A stretch of DNA of 64,000 nucleotides from PFL42 sp963789825 (GCA_963789825.1 CAWBME010000006.1:930001-994000), one strand, 5' to 3'; numbered from the stretch's first letter, positions 19,233 to 29,448 are shown. Notes: generated from the sequence alone by a model not told the origin. Translations and numbers: made by a program.

Positions 19233-19793
19233 TCATCCAAGGGGAGGGCAGATCGCTCGCCGCTTAGAGGCTGGCACCCCGAGGCAGCCGTACCGATGGA
19301 GCATCCGGAGCGAAATCCATCTCAACGCGGCCGGGCCCAAGGACCGGAGACAGCCCTTCGCATCCTCGCTTCGAGGCCCCGATCGCGCCCTCAGCCGCGC
19401 CTCCTGCTCCCTGAGCTCGGGAGTGAGGTTCGGGCCGAAGTCGTCATCTTCAAAGACCGGGCGGATCTCGAACTCCGACGTGCCGCGTCCGGATTGGGGA
19501 TGCGCTTGGCCCATTCGATCGCTTCGTCGATCGACTTCACTTGCCACAGCCAGAAGCCGGCGATCTGCTCTTCGGTCGGACGGAACGGCCCTTTCAGGAC
19601 CGTCGGCTTGCCCCCGGACGAGAGCTGGACGCGAACCGATGGGCGGTCGAGCGGAGCCCTTCGCCGGCGAGCATCATGCCGGCATCTACCAGCGGCTGCA
19701 TTGAACTCGCCCATCTCGGTCAGGATCTGCTCGCTCGGGATGACTGCCGGCTTCGCTCTCCTGGTTGGCCTTGACGATCACCATCACCTTCAT
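19233..19793 (-). CDS. YCII-related (DGPF-type) protein, frame-broken
   Basis: Starts MKVMVIVKANQESEAG at 19793. Pieces in different frames then give RVQLSSGGKPTVLKGPFRPT with EEQIAGFWLWQVKSIDEAIE, WAKRIPNPD, and FEIRPVFEDDDFGPNLTPEL, in family order. At least three frame changes (about 19735, 19650 and 19480) are needed. Family proteins are about 130-145 residues, so the stop at 19233 is probably too far. They are small ferredoxin-fold proteins of unknown role, often beside extracytoplasmic sigma factors; none is present here. Confidence 0.6.
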
Positions 19794-19959
19794 CGCAAAA
19801 ACTCCGTTGGGCTTGAATGGCCCGGGTCTGCGCCAGCGTTATTCGGACCTGGGGGTCGGACTTGAGCGGTCGGGATCGGAGCTTGGCGAACCGACCATGC
19901 ACGGCCATCGGCACGCCGGCGCCGCGGCGGGTCGGGGTGGCCCGATCGCCCGTCCGGCG

Positions 19960-20257
19960 CTATCCCCCAGCCATCGCCCCGACAATGCGGAACGGTTCGT
20001 CTCCCGCCGCCACCGGCTCAGGCAGGACGGCATCCGGGGGCATCGAGGGAGAGGTCCTGCTTGCAGGCGAAGAAGCGCACAAACGCCCTGCGTTCCTGCG
20101 TGGTGTGATCGCGGATCGTCCCCCGCAGTTGAGGATAGAGCGCTTCGAGTGCATCGAGGATGGCCCGCTGCGTGACCGGGGCAGTCACCTCGAGGGCGAC
20201 TTCGCCCTGGACCCGCGTCAGGTTGCGAAGGTGCGCCGGCAAGATGACCCGGATCAT
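19960..20257 (-). CDS. MoaD/ThiS-family ubiquitin-like protein, one frameshift
   Basis: About 98 residues. MIRVILPAHLRNLTRVQGEV, then ILDALEALYPQLRGTIRDHT and RRAFVRFFACKQDLSLDAP, and after a frame change near 20030 a C-terminus ending PFRIVGAMAGG. The beta-grasp pattern and C-terminal Gly-Gly are those of sulfur-carrier proteins that are adenylated and thiocarboxylated. No MoaE, ThiG or E1-like gene is nearby. It lies 41 bases after the BNR-repeat gene in the same direction. I recall this pairing in other bacteria, but its meaning is unknown to me. Confidence 0.78.
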
Positions 20258-20297
20258 CCCTGCGCCACCTTGGTGGAAGCGATGCTAGGCGCAGGGA

Positions 20298-21415
20298 TCA
20301 TGGCAGCGTCTGCACCTCAACCGACAGGACCGCCGGCAGATCGCGCACGATGGGCAGCCAGCTGTCCCCGCTGTCGGCGGAGGCGTACACCTGTCCGCCC
20401 GTGGTCCCGAAGTAGATGCCGCATGGCTCCAGCGAGTCGACTGCCATGGCATCGCGCAGGACGTTGACGTAGCAGTCCCGCTGCGGCAGGCCGTTGGTCA
20501 GCGCCTCCCACTCGTTGCCGCCCGTCCGGCTGCGGTAGACACGCAGCTTGCCGTCGGGCGGGTAGTGCTCGAAGTCGCTCTTGATCGGAACGACGTAGAT
20601 CGTCTCCGGCTCGTGGGCATGCACATCGATCACAAACCCGAAGTCGCTCGGCAGATTTCCGCTCACCTCGCGCCACGACTCGCCGCCGTCGTCGCTGCGC
20701 ATCACGTCCCAGTGTTTCTGCATGAACAGCACGTTCGGGCGCGACGGGTGCATGGCGATGCGGTGAACACAGTGGCCCGACCTCGGCCTCCAGGTCGGGC
20801 AGTTCATAGGGCGACTTCAGTCCGTTGTTGATCGGCCGCCAGGTCTGCCCGCCATCGTCGGTCCGGAACGCGCCGGCGGCCGAGATGGCGATGTACATCC
20901 GGCGCGGGTCCTGAGGGTCAAGCACGATCGTGTGCAGGCCCATGCCACCGGCGCCCGGCGCCCAGAGATGACCCTTCACCTCTCGCAAACCGGGGAGCTC
21001 CTGCCACGTCTGCCCCCGTCGGCCGATCGAAACAGGGCGGCGTCCTCCACCCCGGCGTAGACCGTCTCGGGTCGGTTAGCGACGGCTCCAGATGCCAGAC
21101 GCGCTTGAACTCCCACGGGTGCTGCGTACCGTCGTACCATTGATGCGTGCCGGGAACGCCTTCATAGGCGAACTCGTTCCCGACCGTCTCCCACGTCGCG
21201 CCGCCGTCGTCGGACCGGTGGATCACCTGGCCGAACCAGGCACTCGACTGCGAGGCGTACAGCCGGTCCGGATCGACCGGCGAACCCTTCATATGGTAGA
21301 TCTCCCATCCTCCGAAGTGCGGCCCGTCTGACCTTCCAACGCTCCGACGCTGGCCGTCCGAAGTCAGGACGAAGCCTCCCTTGCGCGTGCCCACCAGCAG
21401 CCGAATCCTGCTCAT
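20298..21415 (-). CDS. BNR/sialidase-like beta-propeller protein, frame-broken
   Basis: About 370 residues in three frames joined near 21030 and 20780. Start MSRIRLLVGTRKGGFVLTSD. Asp-box-type repeats appear as IHRSDDGGATWETVG, AFRTDDGGQTWRPIN, VMRSDDGGESWREVS and VYASADSGDSWLPIV, spaced as blades of a propeller. No signal peptide is seen, so it is probably cytoplasmic. Such proteins are often called glycosyl hydrolases, but the repeats alone do not prove an enzyme. It precedes the MoaD/ThiS-like gene and likely shares its transcript. Confidence 0.75.
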
Positions 21416-21834
21416 CGTGCAGTCCTCCCCACTCTCTCTTCCCTGCCTGCCCACCCGGGCAGTGCGGAACGGCGCCTGCCGGCCTGCAGCCCGAGGCTCT
21501 CCTGCCAGGCCTACCCGAAGCAGGGCGTGCCGGCAAGGCCAAATCGGACCAATATTATCATCAATTCCGACCAGGGGGGAGTCAGTCTCGGACGGCGATG
21601 AACCGGGTGATCGCCGCCCTGGACAGCGGACACTCGGCAATGGAGGCGGCGTGGGGTTGTCCGGCGGGGAACGGGGCGAGGTGGGCATCCCGCCCGGGAT
21701 CCCATCGAGGCATGACGGTGGAACCTGCCGCGGCGTAAGCAACGCCGGCCTCCGGATGAACAGACTGCTGGGAAGCGCGCCCCCCCGACATGCGGTGACC
21801 GGCGGACCCTACTCGCTGGCTGGCTGGCGTTCGA

Positions 21835-22426
21835 TCACTGCAGTTCGAGGTCCGACCGAAGCGTTGCCGCCCAGGCACGGATCGCCGGCCAATTGCGCCG
21901 ATCCCCGGCGGGCGCCTTGAGCACGACCATGACGAACATGACCTGCGTACCACTTGAGCCGGCCATATTCCAATCGGCCGCCGAATACGGCGATCGACCG
22001 CGGTCGGGCAGGCTGGACAGAATGCAATGCCGGCCGAAGATAGCGGGACAGTCGGGCGTAGCGTTCCTTGAAGGTCAGCCGGTCTCTCCGCTGGGGAGGC
22101 TTGGGGAGGCGTTCATCCACCACCACCTGCACGCCGTTGACCTTGCCCTCGCCGGTGTCGGTCAAGCTCATGGCCGTGACGAAGACCGCGAACGGGAGTT
22201 GGCCGAGTAGCCGCCGATTGCGGCGCAGAAAGGACCGGGCCTGGCGGTGCCAGCCCAGGATCATTGGCCCGCCGATGACGACGGCGTCGAAGCCCTCGAT
22301 CGACTTGACCTCTGTCATCGGCCGCACCTCTACCTGCGCCACGCTGGCCATTTCCTCGCCGATGGCCGACGCAACCTCGGCGGTCGATCCAGTGTGCGTG
22401 GCGTAGGTGACCAGGACCCGCTTCAT
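21835..22426 (-). CDS. Flavodoxin-domain protein, one frameshift
   Basis: About 197 residues. MKRVLVTYATHTGSTAEVAS contains the phosphate-binding loop THTGST of flavodoxins, followed by DAVVIGGPMILGWHRQARSF and FAVFVTAMSLTDTGEGKVNG. Near 21955 the frame changes and the C-terminus reads VMFVMVVLKAPAGDRRNWPA to a stop at 21835. The size and motifs resemble single-domain flavodoxin/HemG-like proteins. It starts 37 bases after the CoA-binding protein gene, so the two may be co-transcribed. Confidence 0.8.
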
Positions 22427-22462
22427 GCAATGCCTCTTCCTGGCCGAGCTTCAGCAGGTCGG

Positions 22463-22969
22463 CTATGCCTGGGTGCCGCGGCTGACCTTCATGAAACCCA
22501 GCGCCCCCCACAGCACGCGCATCATCTTGTGCCCAAAGTCGGGGTTGAGAAACTGGTTCGGGCAGCTTCCGGGGATCACTTCAATGCCGTGTTGGCGGCA
22601 CAGATCCACCGCCTCCTGGGAGACGCTCGTCATACCGGAGGCCAGGCCGGGCTTGGTGCCCATCATGCAGTGCATCCAGACGTGATGGATGCCGAGTTCG
22701 ACGCACTCCTGAACGATCTTGTCGGTGATCCCCGGGTTGGCCAGGATGAACACAGCCTCCGGCTTGTCCGGGATCGAGCGTAGATCCGGATAGCAGCGGT
22801 CACCTTCGAACTCTGTGAGGCGCGGATTGACAGGAGTCACGGCGTAGCCGGCTTCCTTGAATCTGCGGTAGGCACCGTTGCATCCAGTCTCCCGGCGGTC
22901 GGAAACCCCTACAACGGCGATGCGGCGCTGGGCCAGGAAGCTCTTCACGAGGTCGTCGATCTTGGGCAT
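22463..22969 (-). CDS. CoA-binding (YccU-type) protein
   Basis: 168 residues, intact. The Rossmann-type start is RRIAVVGVSDRRETGCNGAY, followed by GYAVTPVNPRLTEFEGDRCY, VFILANPGITDKIVQECVEL and GIEVIPGSCPNQFLNPDFGH. This matches small proteins with a succinyl-CoA-synthetase-like CoA-binding domain. GAGGTGTTCC precedes the ATG at 22969. Function in the cell is unknown; it probably binds CoA or a nucleotide. The terminal part after FLNPDFGH (GALGFMKVSRG) is slightly longer than usual. Confidence 0.85.
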   Translation of the reverse strand: MPKIDDLVKSFLAQRRIAVVGVSDRRETGCNGAYRRFKEAGYAVTPVNPRLTEFEGDRCYPDLRSIPDKPEAVFILANPGITDKIVQECVELGIHHVWMHCMMGTKPGLASGMTSVSQEAVDLCRQHGIEVIPGSCPNQFLNPDFGHKMMRVLWGALGFMKVSRGTQA

Positions 22970-23317
22970 TGGAACACCTCTTTCGTCGAGGGCAGTAGCC
23001 GGGTGCACGCGGACGGGTCTGGGGCGTGCCGGCAACGCGGACTGGCAGGGGAGCGGCCGATGCAGAGGATCGGCGCGATCCCCCTGGAGCCTACCTCGCA
23101 TTGTCCCCGTGGTCTAGCGGCAAGATTGTCACGAGTTGAGAGGACAGATGTCAACCCAGGCCGCGCAGCCGAATTGAGGCGGCTGTTCCTGGCAGCACCG
23201 TCTCCGGGGCACTGTCCCCAGCCACCGCGTCCCATCCGACCAGAGACCAATCGCCCCCGGCCGTTGGAATGGCCAAGCGGGGTCAAACCGATTCGGGTGC
23301 CGTGCTACCCATCCATC
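22970..23317. other. Intergenic region with a tRNA-like 5' fragment
   Basis: No gene supported. At 23102-23125 the sequence GTCCCCGTGGTCTAGCGGCA resembles the acceptor and D-arm start of a tRNA-Glu-type gene, but no anticodon arm, T-arm or 3' acceptor strand follows. It may be a tRNA gene remnant or chance. Confidence 0.35.
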
Positions 23318-24680
23318 TTAGCCGGGGTCAGGAGCCAGGGTCACGGTCGCCTGATCGAGCACTTCCCCACCGAGGGCGATGGCGGTCAGCCGGATCTGCC
23401 CGCCATCGACTTCGAGCAGGACGAAGTGCGTGCGTCGCGCGGAGGCCTGGCTTTCGGGCAGTCGGTCGGCGAAAGCATACAGAGTCGACGATCCTCCCCC
23501 GGCCACCAGGTAGGTGATCCCGTTGGCAGCCAGGCGCTCGTAGCCATGGAAGTGCCCAGAGAGCACCAGGGGGACTTCGGCTGCCTCCAGCAGCGGCACC
23601 CATTGCTGGCGCGGCGGCAGGCTGTCGGTCGGATGGACAGAGCTGCTGCTGTAGGGCGCGACATGCATCACGGCGATCGTCCTCCCGAAGCGGGGATCGT
23701 TCAGTCGCTCGGTGAGCCAGCGCGCCTGATCCTCCCTGCCGGGCACACCAAACAACACCTGCGTGTCCAGCAGGATGAACTGGAGGTCGTCACGCCGGAA
23801 TGCATAGTACTGGTTCCGCTCGGCCGCCTCCTGCCCCGGGAAGTCCGGATCTGGAAACGGGGGAAAGGCGTGATAGTAGAAGGGCGTCTCTCCAAGGCGA
23901 ATGTCGGCGTCGTAGTCGTGGTTGCCCGGCACCGTGTACACCGGCATGCGGGTCAGCAGCGGCTCGAACGGGGCATAGAATTTCTCCGCAAACGACTCGA
24001 ACGGGTTCTGTCCGTCCTCGGTCTCGTCCACGACATCCCCTGCGTGCAGTACCAGATCCAGTTCGGCGGCGGCCATCTGCTGAACGAGATCGAAGGTCTC
24101 GGTTTGTCCGAAGCTGGCGTCGCTGATCACGCCGATGCGAAGGGGTCCGCCGGGAGATGCCGTCTGGAAGCTCACCGGTCCCCAGGCCGCCGAGCGAAAT
24201 CGCGGCTGCGCGGGCGGTTGACCCTGGGGTTGCAGCGCCACGACGACGCGATAGCGCTTGCCCGGAGAGAGTCCGTCAATCGTCCGCAGCCAGCGACCCT
24301 CGATGGGGTCGAGTTCGAGTTCGATCGGCGGCGCAGACCCATCCTCGGGCTGGATGAGGACCTTTCCGCTGGACGGCAGGCTGAGTTCGAAGAAGAGGGT
24401 AACGCTGTCCGGCGTGACGTGACGAATGGTCAGCGGCACGGCATAGGCGACTGTCGGCCAGCGGCAGGTCGACGGGGATCGTGGCGATCGGAGAGGGCGA
24501 CGGTGCCTGCATGGCGCTGGCTGAGGCGAGGGGTTCGGGCGAGACTGCCGGAGCCACCTGCGTCTCCTGCGCCTGCAAGCCGGGTGTCGCCTCGACAAGC
24601 GGGGGCGAGGCGCAGCCGGTCAGTACCGCGGCGACGACAGCCAACCCGGCGATCGCTCTCCATTGGGCCTTCAATTGCAC
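23318..24680 (-). CDS. Secreted metallophosphoesterase lipoprotein, one frameshift
   Basis: About 454 residues. A lipoprotein signal (AIAGLAVVAAVLTGCASP) and Pro/Ser linker lie in one frame; from about 24455 the next frame carries an FN3-like domain (VPLTIRHVTPDSVTLFFELS) and a calcineurin-like phosphoesterase: GVISDASFGQT, LVLHAGDVVDE, YTVPGNHDYDAD, IAVMHVAPYSSS and VLSGHFHGYER. These are the metal-binding blocks of the purple-acid-phosphatase type, though the first block has Ser-Phe-Gly where a His is common. GTG at 24680 with GGAGGT upstream is the preferred start. Probably acts on phosphoesters outside the membrane. Confidence 0.85.
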
Positions 24681-25086
24681 GGCCACCTCCATCACGCCAC
24701 TGCATGCACCCAGGGCGCCGCCAAGCCGGATGCTCGCTGACAAGGGAAGGCACCCGACTGACCCGCAGCTCCCGGATTGTGATGCGTGCCAGTATATCCC
24801 GAGCGGGAGCTGCCTCGGACACGGCGCCCCATTGCCGTTCCTGCAGGACCGGTGAAGCGCACGGGAGGCCTGTCCTTCGCATGGTTGCAGTTCGCCGACT
24901 CGAACCCGGCAATGCAGCGGGCGCATGCTTGCCGGTATCGGCCGTTTCGTGGACGCAGCGATGCCCCGGGCCACGTGCCATGCGGGCCATTGCCCGTCTG
25001 CGCGATTGGGACAATACTTATGGAAAGTTGCCTGCCTACAGGTGCCGGCTGGCACGCGGTGTGCAATGGACGCCGGGGGTGCTGTG

Positions 25087-26212
25087 ATGACGGATCGGCT
25101 GTTGATCGTCGATGATGAACTGAGCACGTTGCGCTTGCTGGGCATGGCGTTGGAGCGTGCTGGCTACGTCATCTGCGCCGCCCAGGATGCACCCAAGGCG
25201 CTGGCCGAGATCGAGGCTGCCCGTCCCGACCTGATCATTCTGGACGTGATGCTCCCCGGCCTTAGCGGCCTCGAGTTCTGCGCCCAGCTGAGAGCGCGTC
25301 CCGACACGGCAACGGTTCCGATCCTGATGCTCAGCGCCAAGGGCGAGGTGCCGGACAAGATCGCCGGTCTGCAGGCTGGCGCAGACGAGTACATCGTGAA
25401 GCCGATCGACACGGCGGAGCTTGTGGCCCGTGTCGCCAGCCTGCTCGAGCGAACCCGACGCCTGCGCAGCGCAGCCCCGGCGGCGGCCGGCAAGCTGACG
25501 ACGCTGCTCGGCGCCAAGGGCGGGAGCGGCACGACCGCGCTCACCATCAATCTCGGTGTGGCGCTGGCACAACGCAAGCTCCCCAGCGTGGCCTGCGAGC
25601 TGCGGGCCTATCCTGGCAGTGCAGGACAGCTGATTGGCGTACATGCCGCCAAGACGCTCTCTGATCTGCTGCAGCTCCCTGCCCGCTCGATCACCCCACA
25701 GGAGGTTGAGCGCCGCATGTCCGCCCATACGTCGGGGCTGAAGGTGCTCTGCGCTCCGAACGACTATGTAGAGGACCGACTGATCGAACCCGATCAGGCC
25801 GCGGCGATCCTGGACGGCCTGGGGCAGCAGGCAGCTCATCGACTGGTTGACCTCCCACCTGCCATCGGCGCTGCCAGTCGAGTTCGCGCTGGAGCGAAGC
25901 GATCGGATCTTGCTGCTGGTTGAGCCGGTGCGCGACTCGATCGACGCCGGCGCCACGGCGGCTGCCTACATCCGCAGCCTGGCAGGCGCCGGCGCCTCAC
26001 TGGAACTGGTGGTGGTCAACCGGGCACCGATCGCCGCCCCTGTGACCCCGGCCGAGATTGAGGAACGGATCGGATGGGAGATTCGCGGACAGATCCCACC
26101 GGCCGCCGATCAGTGCGCCCTGGCGGCGCTGCGCGGGATCCCCATCGTCCAGCTTCAGCCTGAGGCCGTGGTCTCCCAGGCGATCCAGCGGCTGGCTGGC
26201 ACCTTCGCCTAA
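25087..26212 (+). CDS. Receiver domain fused to CpaE/TadZ-like ATPase, one frameshift
   Basis: About 375 residues. Residues 1-125 are a receiver: MTDRLLIVDDELSTLRLLGM, phospho-Asp in DLIILDVMLPGLSG, Lys in YIVKPIDTAEL. After a short linker a ParA/MinD-like domain begins LTTLLGAKGGSGTTALTINL, with Thr in place of the usual Lys of the signature, as in CpaE/TadZ proteins. The end, from a frame change near 25860, reads RILLLVEPVRDSIDAGATAA and NRAPIAAPVTPAEIEERIGW. Such proteins localise type IV/Tad pilus machinery, but no pilus genes are in the window. It is divergent from the phosphoesterase gene. Confidence 0.82.
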
Positions 26213-26288
26213 CCTACGTTCCATCAGGGTCTGAGGGTCTTGCTCCCGGTCCGTGGCCGAGCGCTGAGCGGCTCCTCAGAGCGCAGCC

Positions 26289-27374
26289 TCACGGCCTGGC
26301 GAAGACGGCCGTGAAGTATCCGCCATACCCGCTCCCGGCGAGGTACCGGTAGCCGAGTCCGATCTCGGTGTAGTTGGGGCTGAGCAGATTGGCGCGGTGC
26401 GGGGCGCTGTTCATCCACCAGTCGAAGGCCCGTTGAGGCGCCGAGGAAGAGGCGTCACCCGTGGCGAAGATGTTCTCGCCGATCCACGACCAGTCGTAGC
26501 CCTCCTGCTCAACCCGATCCCGAACGCTCGAGCCATCCGACCCGGTGTGCGAGAGGAAGCTGTTGCAGGCCATGTCCTGGCTGTGTCGCCGCGCCGCCGA
26601 TTGCAGTTGCGACTGCAGCCGATAGGCGTTCAGCCCCTGGCTCTGCCGCTCAGCATTGATGAGCTCAAGCAGCCTCGACTCGAAAGCCGAGTTGCCGGTC
26701 GCAGCACAGTCGTCCACCGGGGTTGCCGAGGGGGGCGCAACCGTGGAAGTGGGCGGGGAAATGGCTGTGGTCGTCCCGTCACCTGCCTGGGCCGTGTCCG
26801 TTGCAGCCACGGTTGCCGAGGGCTCTCCCTGGAAGGGCGTGCGCGTCGGGGTGCGAAGCGGGGTTCGCGTGCGCGTCGGCGTCCGGGTGGCTGGGACGGG
26901 CGACGACCGGGCGAGGGTTGCGGCGGCCGAAGGGCTCGGGCTGAACGTCGGGCTGGCAGAAGACGACGGCGTCACCGATGGCGTCTCGCTGGCGGTTGCA
27001 GTCTGGCTGACTGTCGCGCTGGCGGTCGCGGTTGGATGCGGCGTATCCGAGGGGCGCGGGAGAAAGGGCGTCGCCGTTGACCCCCTGCCGGTTGCGGCCG
27101 AAGTGGGGAGGGCGGGAACGGTCGCGGCGTTGATGGCGACGCTCCCGCCGACGGTCATGCCGCCCACCAAGCGGGGCAATCCGGAAGGTCCTTTCCAGTC
27201 GAACCCAAAGAAAGGGCTGCCCGCTTCGCTGTACGCCAGGGCGACCGCCGCCCCGACGATCACCAGCCCCGCCAGCGCGAGGCCGAGCGCTGCCGCCAGG
27301 CAGCTGGCGGCCTTCGCCCGCTTGTGGCGCTTGCGCCTCTGTCCGGTCTGGTGTTCGTTGCCTCGATTCTGCAT
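26289..27374 (-). CDS. Secreted CAP/SCP-domain protein
   Basis: 361 residues, intact. A basic N-terminus and one membrane helix (about residues 24-48) act as signal-anchor. Residues 75-225 are a Thr/Ser/Pro-rich linker. The C-terminal CAP domain has FESRLLELINAERQSQGLNA, RHSQDMACNSFLSHTGSDG, WIGENIFATGD and HRANLLSPNYTEIGLGYRY, typical of the bacterial YkwD-type family. The molecular function of these exported proteins is not settled. A divergent VOC-family remnant follows upstream. Confidence 0.9.
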   Translation of the reverse strand: MQNRGNEHQTGQRRKRHKRAKAASCLAAALGLALAGLVIVGAAVALAYSEAGSPFFGFDWKGPSGLPRLVGGMTVGGSVAINAATVPALPTSAATGRGSTATPFLPRPSDTPHPTATASATVSQTATASETPSVTPSSSASPTFSPSPSAAATLARSSPVPATRTPTRTRTPLRTPTRTPFQGEPSATVAATDTAQAGDGTTTAISPPTSTVAPPSATPVDDCAATGNSAFESRLLELINAERQSQGLNAYRLQSQLQSAARRHSQDMACNSFLSHTGSDGSSVRDRVEQEGYDWSWIGENIFATGDASSSAPQRAFDWWMNSAPHRANLLSPNYTEIGLGYRYLAGSGYGGYFTAVFARP

Positions 27375-27631
27375 CGCCTCGATTATCGGCTTGAGCCAGC
27401 AGACCGCCCATAGCCGCGGGGTACCACGCGCAGCTGCTGTTCAAGCCTGAGTTCTCCCGTGGATGGCTGATCCAGCGCCTCCTTCTGAAGGTCCGCTCGC
27501 GCGCTCGGCCCGCCTGGTCGTGCAGGCTGGGTTGCGAGGCGCGCTGCGTTAGCCCCCGGTTGCAGGCGTTGCACTGTGTCGGATCGCGGCTTAGGCCAGT
27601 GCATGACCTGCGTCGCCAAGCGGAAAGGGCT

Positions 27632-27975
27632 GTGCCAACAGTGATCCACTTCGAGATCGCCGCTGGCGATCCTGAGCGGACCCTTGCGCTTCATCAGCGG
27701 GGCCCTTGGACGGGAGATCATCATGTGGGAAGGGGCGACGGACTTGTGGCTGACCAGCGCCAATCCCACCTTGCAGCCTCGCCTCGACGAGGACGGAGGC
27801 ACGGGGATGACGACCGGCGTCAATTCGGTCGGCTCCAGCGCGAAGACGCTTGTCACCAGCGTCGGCCAGGTCTTCCAACCCAAGGCACCTGGCCAGGGCG
27901 TCAGAGGATTCGCCCGCTGCCAGGACTCCGAAGGCAACCCCTGCGGCCGGCAGCGGGACGTCGCCGCCCGCAAGG
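27632..27975 (+). pseudogene. Degraded VOC/glyoxalase-family gene
   Basis: GTG at 27632 begins PTVIHFEIAAGDPERTLAL, a clear VOC start. The next frame gives SGALGREIIMWEGATDLWLT and later PGQGVRGFARCQDSEGNPCG, matching the second half of the family's fold. The middle part, which should carry the family's NTIDVPSV-like strand, is hard to read in any frame. The length fits a 115-130-residue VOC protein. It is 60 bases upstream of the first MITE-like element. Decay or several indels are equally possible. Confidence 0.55.
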
Positions 27976-28037
27976 TGCCGACCACCACACTGGCATGCGT
28001 TCGGTCCAGCGTGCGGGTTGCAGGCCTGCCACTAGGA

Positions 28038-28256
28038 GCTAGCTGAAGAACGTGCTTTCGACCTCAGCCTCTGACCCCCTCTCCGCGAACGGCGCACGGG
28101 TACGCCACAAGCCGTGGCGGAGAGGGGGAAGAAGACCTGGAATATCCCCCCTTCCCCTGCGGGACTCGTGTGAGTTCGCGGATGTCGGCTCATGCAGAGG
28201 GAGGGGCTAAAGGAGCGGGTTGGACGATGAGGCGGCGTTCTTCATCAGCCGCTTGC
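28038..28256. mobile_element. MITE-like element, copy 1
   Basis: About 220 bases bounded by GCTAGCTGAAGAACGTGC and CGTTCTTCATCAGCCGCTTGC, which are imperfect inverted repeats. Internally CCCCCTCTCCGC pairs with GCGGAGAGGGGG. It matches copies at 33111 and 49786 over the whole length but lacks an internal block of about 30 bases. It carries no gene, so it would need a transposase in trans. Confidence 0.75.
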
Positions 28257-28467
28257 GTCGAAGCCCGGGATCGGCCGGACCATCAACGCGCCCGGCGGCA
28301 AGCTGTTGCTGAAAGAAAAGGGCTCTCGAGGCGCTGAACGTGCTTGCGCCGCACCCCTGAGCAGGTAGCGATGGCGCGTAGGATCTGCGCCCGTGGGACC
28401 ATGTGTTTCCGCCGAGTCCATGCGCGGCGGCCTTCGCTGGCGGCTGGGAATCGCACGGCTGCTTCGG
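28257..28467. other. Short spacer after MITE copy 1
   Basis: No gene recognised between the element and the 3' end of the esterase gene. Confidence 0.4.
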
Positions 28468-29448
28468 CTAGGCGCCCTCGTCGAGGCTCAGAGCCTCGAA
28501 GAAGTCCCAGATCACCTGGCCGGCATCGAGCTCATGACTCACTCGGCCAACGAGCCGGACCGGGAGATACTGCGGACCGCCCGGCCAGGTGTGCCCCCCG
28601 CCCTCGATCCGGTACAGCAGCACCTGGCTGCCGCCGGCGCACCGGGTGTGGCTCAACAGCTCCAGGCGGGTACCGTCAGTCGCGGACTGGTCGGGCAGCC
28701 GTACCTCCGCCGGCTCACCTTCGCAACGGTTCGACGCTGCCCACCGCCGCCACGCTTCGTCTGTAGGAATCACCCGGCCAAGGTTGTCCCCACCAAAGCC
28801 GATCGGCCCACCCTCGTAGGGCACGAGCGGGTCGGCGGTCCCGTTGAGGATCACCACCGACACAGGCCGTGATGGCGCGCACTCGAGCGACCCCGCCATC
28901 GACGCAGCCACGGGCGCAATGGCGCTGACCAGGTCAGCACGCTCGCAGGCCAGGCGGTAGCTCATCAAACCGCCATTCGAGATGCCGGTGACGAAGATCC
29001 GCTGACGGTCAACCGGGTAGCGGCCTGCCACGTCCTCCACGACTGCCGCCAGGAAGCCAACATCGTCGATGCCATCGGCCTGGGCGCGCCAGCGCGTGAT
29101 CTGCCGGCCGTCATTCCAATGCCGCTCGACGCCCTGTGGGCAAACAAGAAGGAACGCGCCCTGCCGGGCGAGCTCGAGCAGCCCGCCGCGCATCCGGCAC
29201 ATGCTGGCCGCCGTCCCTCCGCCTCCATGCAACGCCAGCACGAGCGGGGAAGGCGATTGGAGTTCGCCATCCGGTGGAACGGCAAGCCAGTAGCTTCGCT
29301 CGATGCCACCGTGGTCGAGATAGTGCTCCTTGAGCGCTCCAGGGGCGGAAGGCATCTCCGCAGTCCGGCAGGCCAGCGCAACGAACGCGAGCAGGAGGCC
29401 CATTGCGACCCAAATCGGAGGCCAGGTCCGGTTCGCTATTCGTCTCAC
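28468..29448 (-). CDS. Polyhydroxybutyrate depolymerase/feruloyl-esterase-like (LpqC-type) lipoprotein
   Basis: 326 residues, intact. Signal with lipobox: MGLLLAFVALACRTAE. An alpha/beta hydrolase follows: PLVLALHGGGGTAASMCRMR (oxyanion region), FVTGISNGGLMSYRLACERA with the nucleophile Ser, NGTADPLVPYEGG with the Asp and GGGHTWPGG with the His. Cys residues near 80-100 and in SNRCEG/SHTRCAGG may form disulfides, as in this esterase family. It should hydrolyse an ester polymer or plant-type ester outside the membrane. It stands alone, with no depolymerase partners nearby. Confidence 0.87.
   Translation of the reverse strand: MRRIANRTWPPIWVAMGLLLAFVALACRTAEMPSAPGALKEHYLDHGGIERSYWLAVPPDGELQSPSPLVLALHGGGGTAASMCRMRGGLLELARQGAFLLVCPQGVERHWNDGRQITRWRAQADGIDDVGFLAAVVEDVAGRYPVDRQRIFVTGISNGGLMSYRLACERADLVSAIAPVAASMAGSLECAPSRPVSVVILNGTADPLVPYEGGPIGFGGDNLGRVIPTDEAWRRWAASNRCEGEPAEVRLPDQSATDGTRLELLSHTRCAGGSQVLLYRIEGGGHTWPGGPQYLPVRLVGRVSHELDAGQVIWDFFEALSLDEGA

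Noticed and set aside
23003..25087. Long rightward open frame of 694 residues
   Set aside because: Antisense to the metallophosphoesterase, which has all its metal-binding motifs; the long frame is Arg/Gly-rich and meets no family.
26800..27070. Repetitive GTC/GGC-rich stretch as a separate repeat
   Set aside because: It encodes the Thr/Ser/Pro linker of the CAP protein, so the repetition is explained by the protein.
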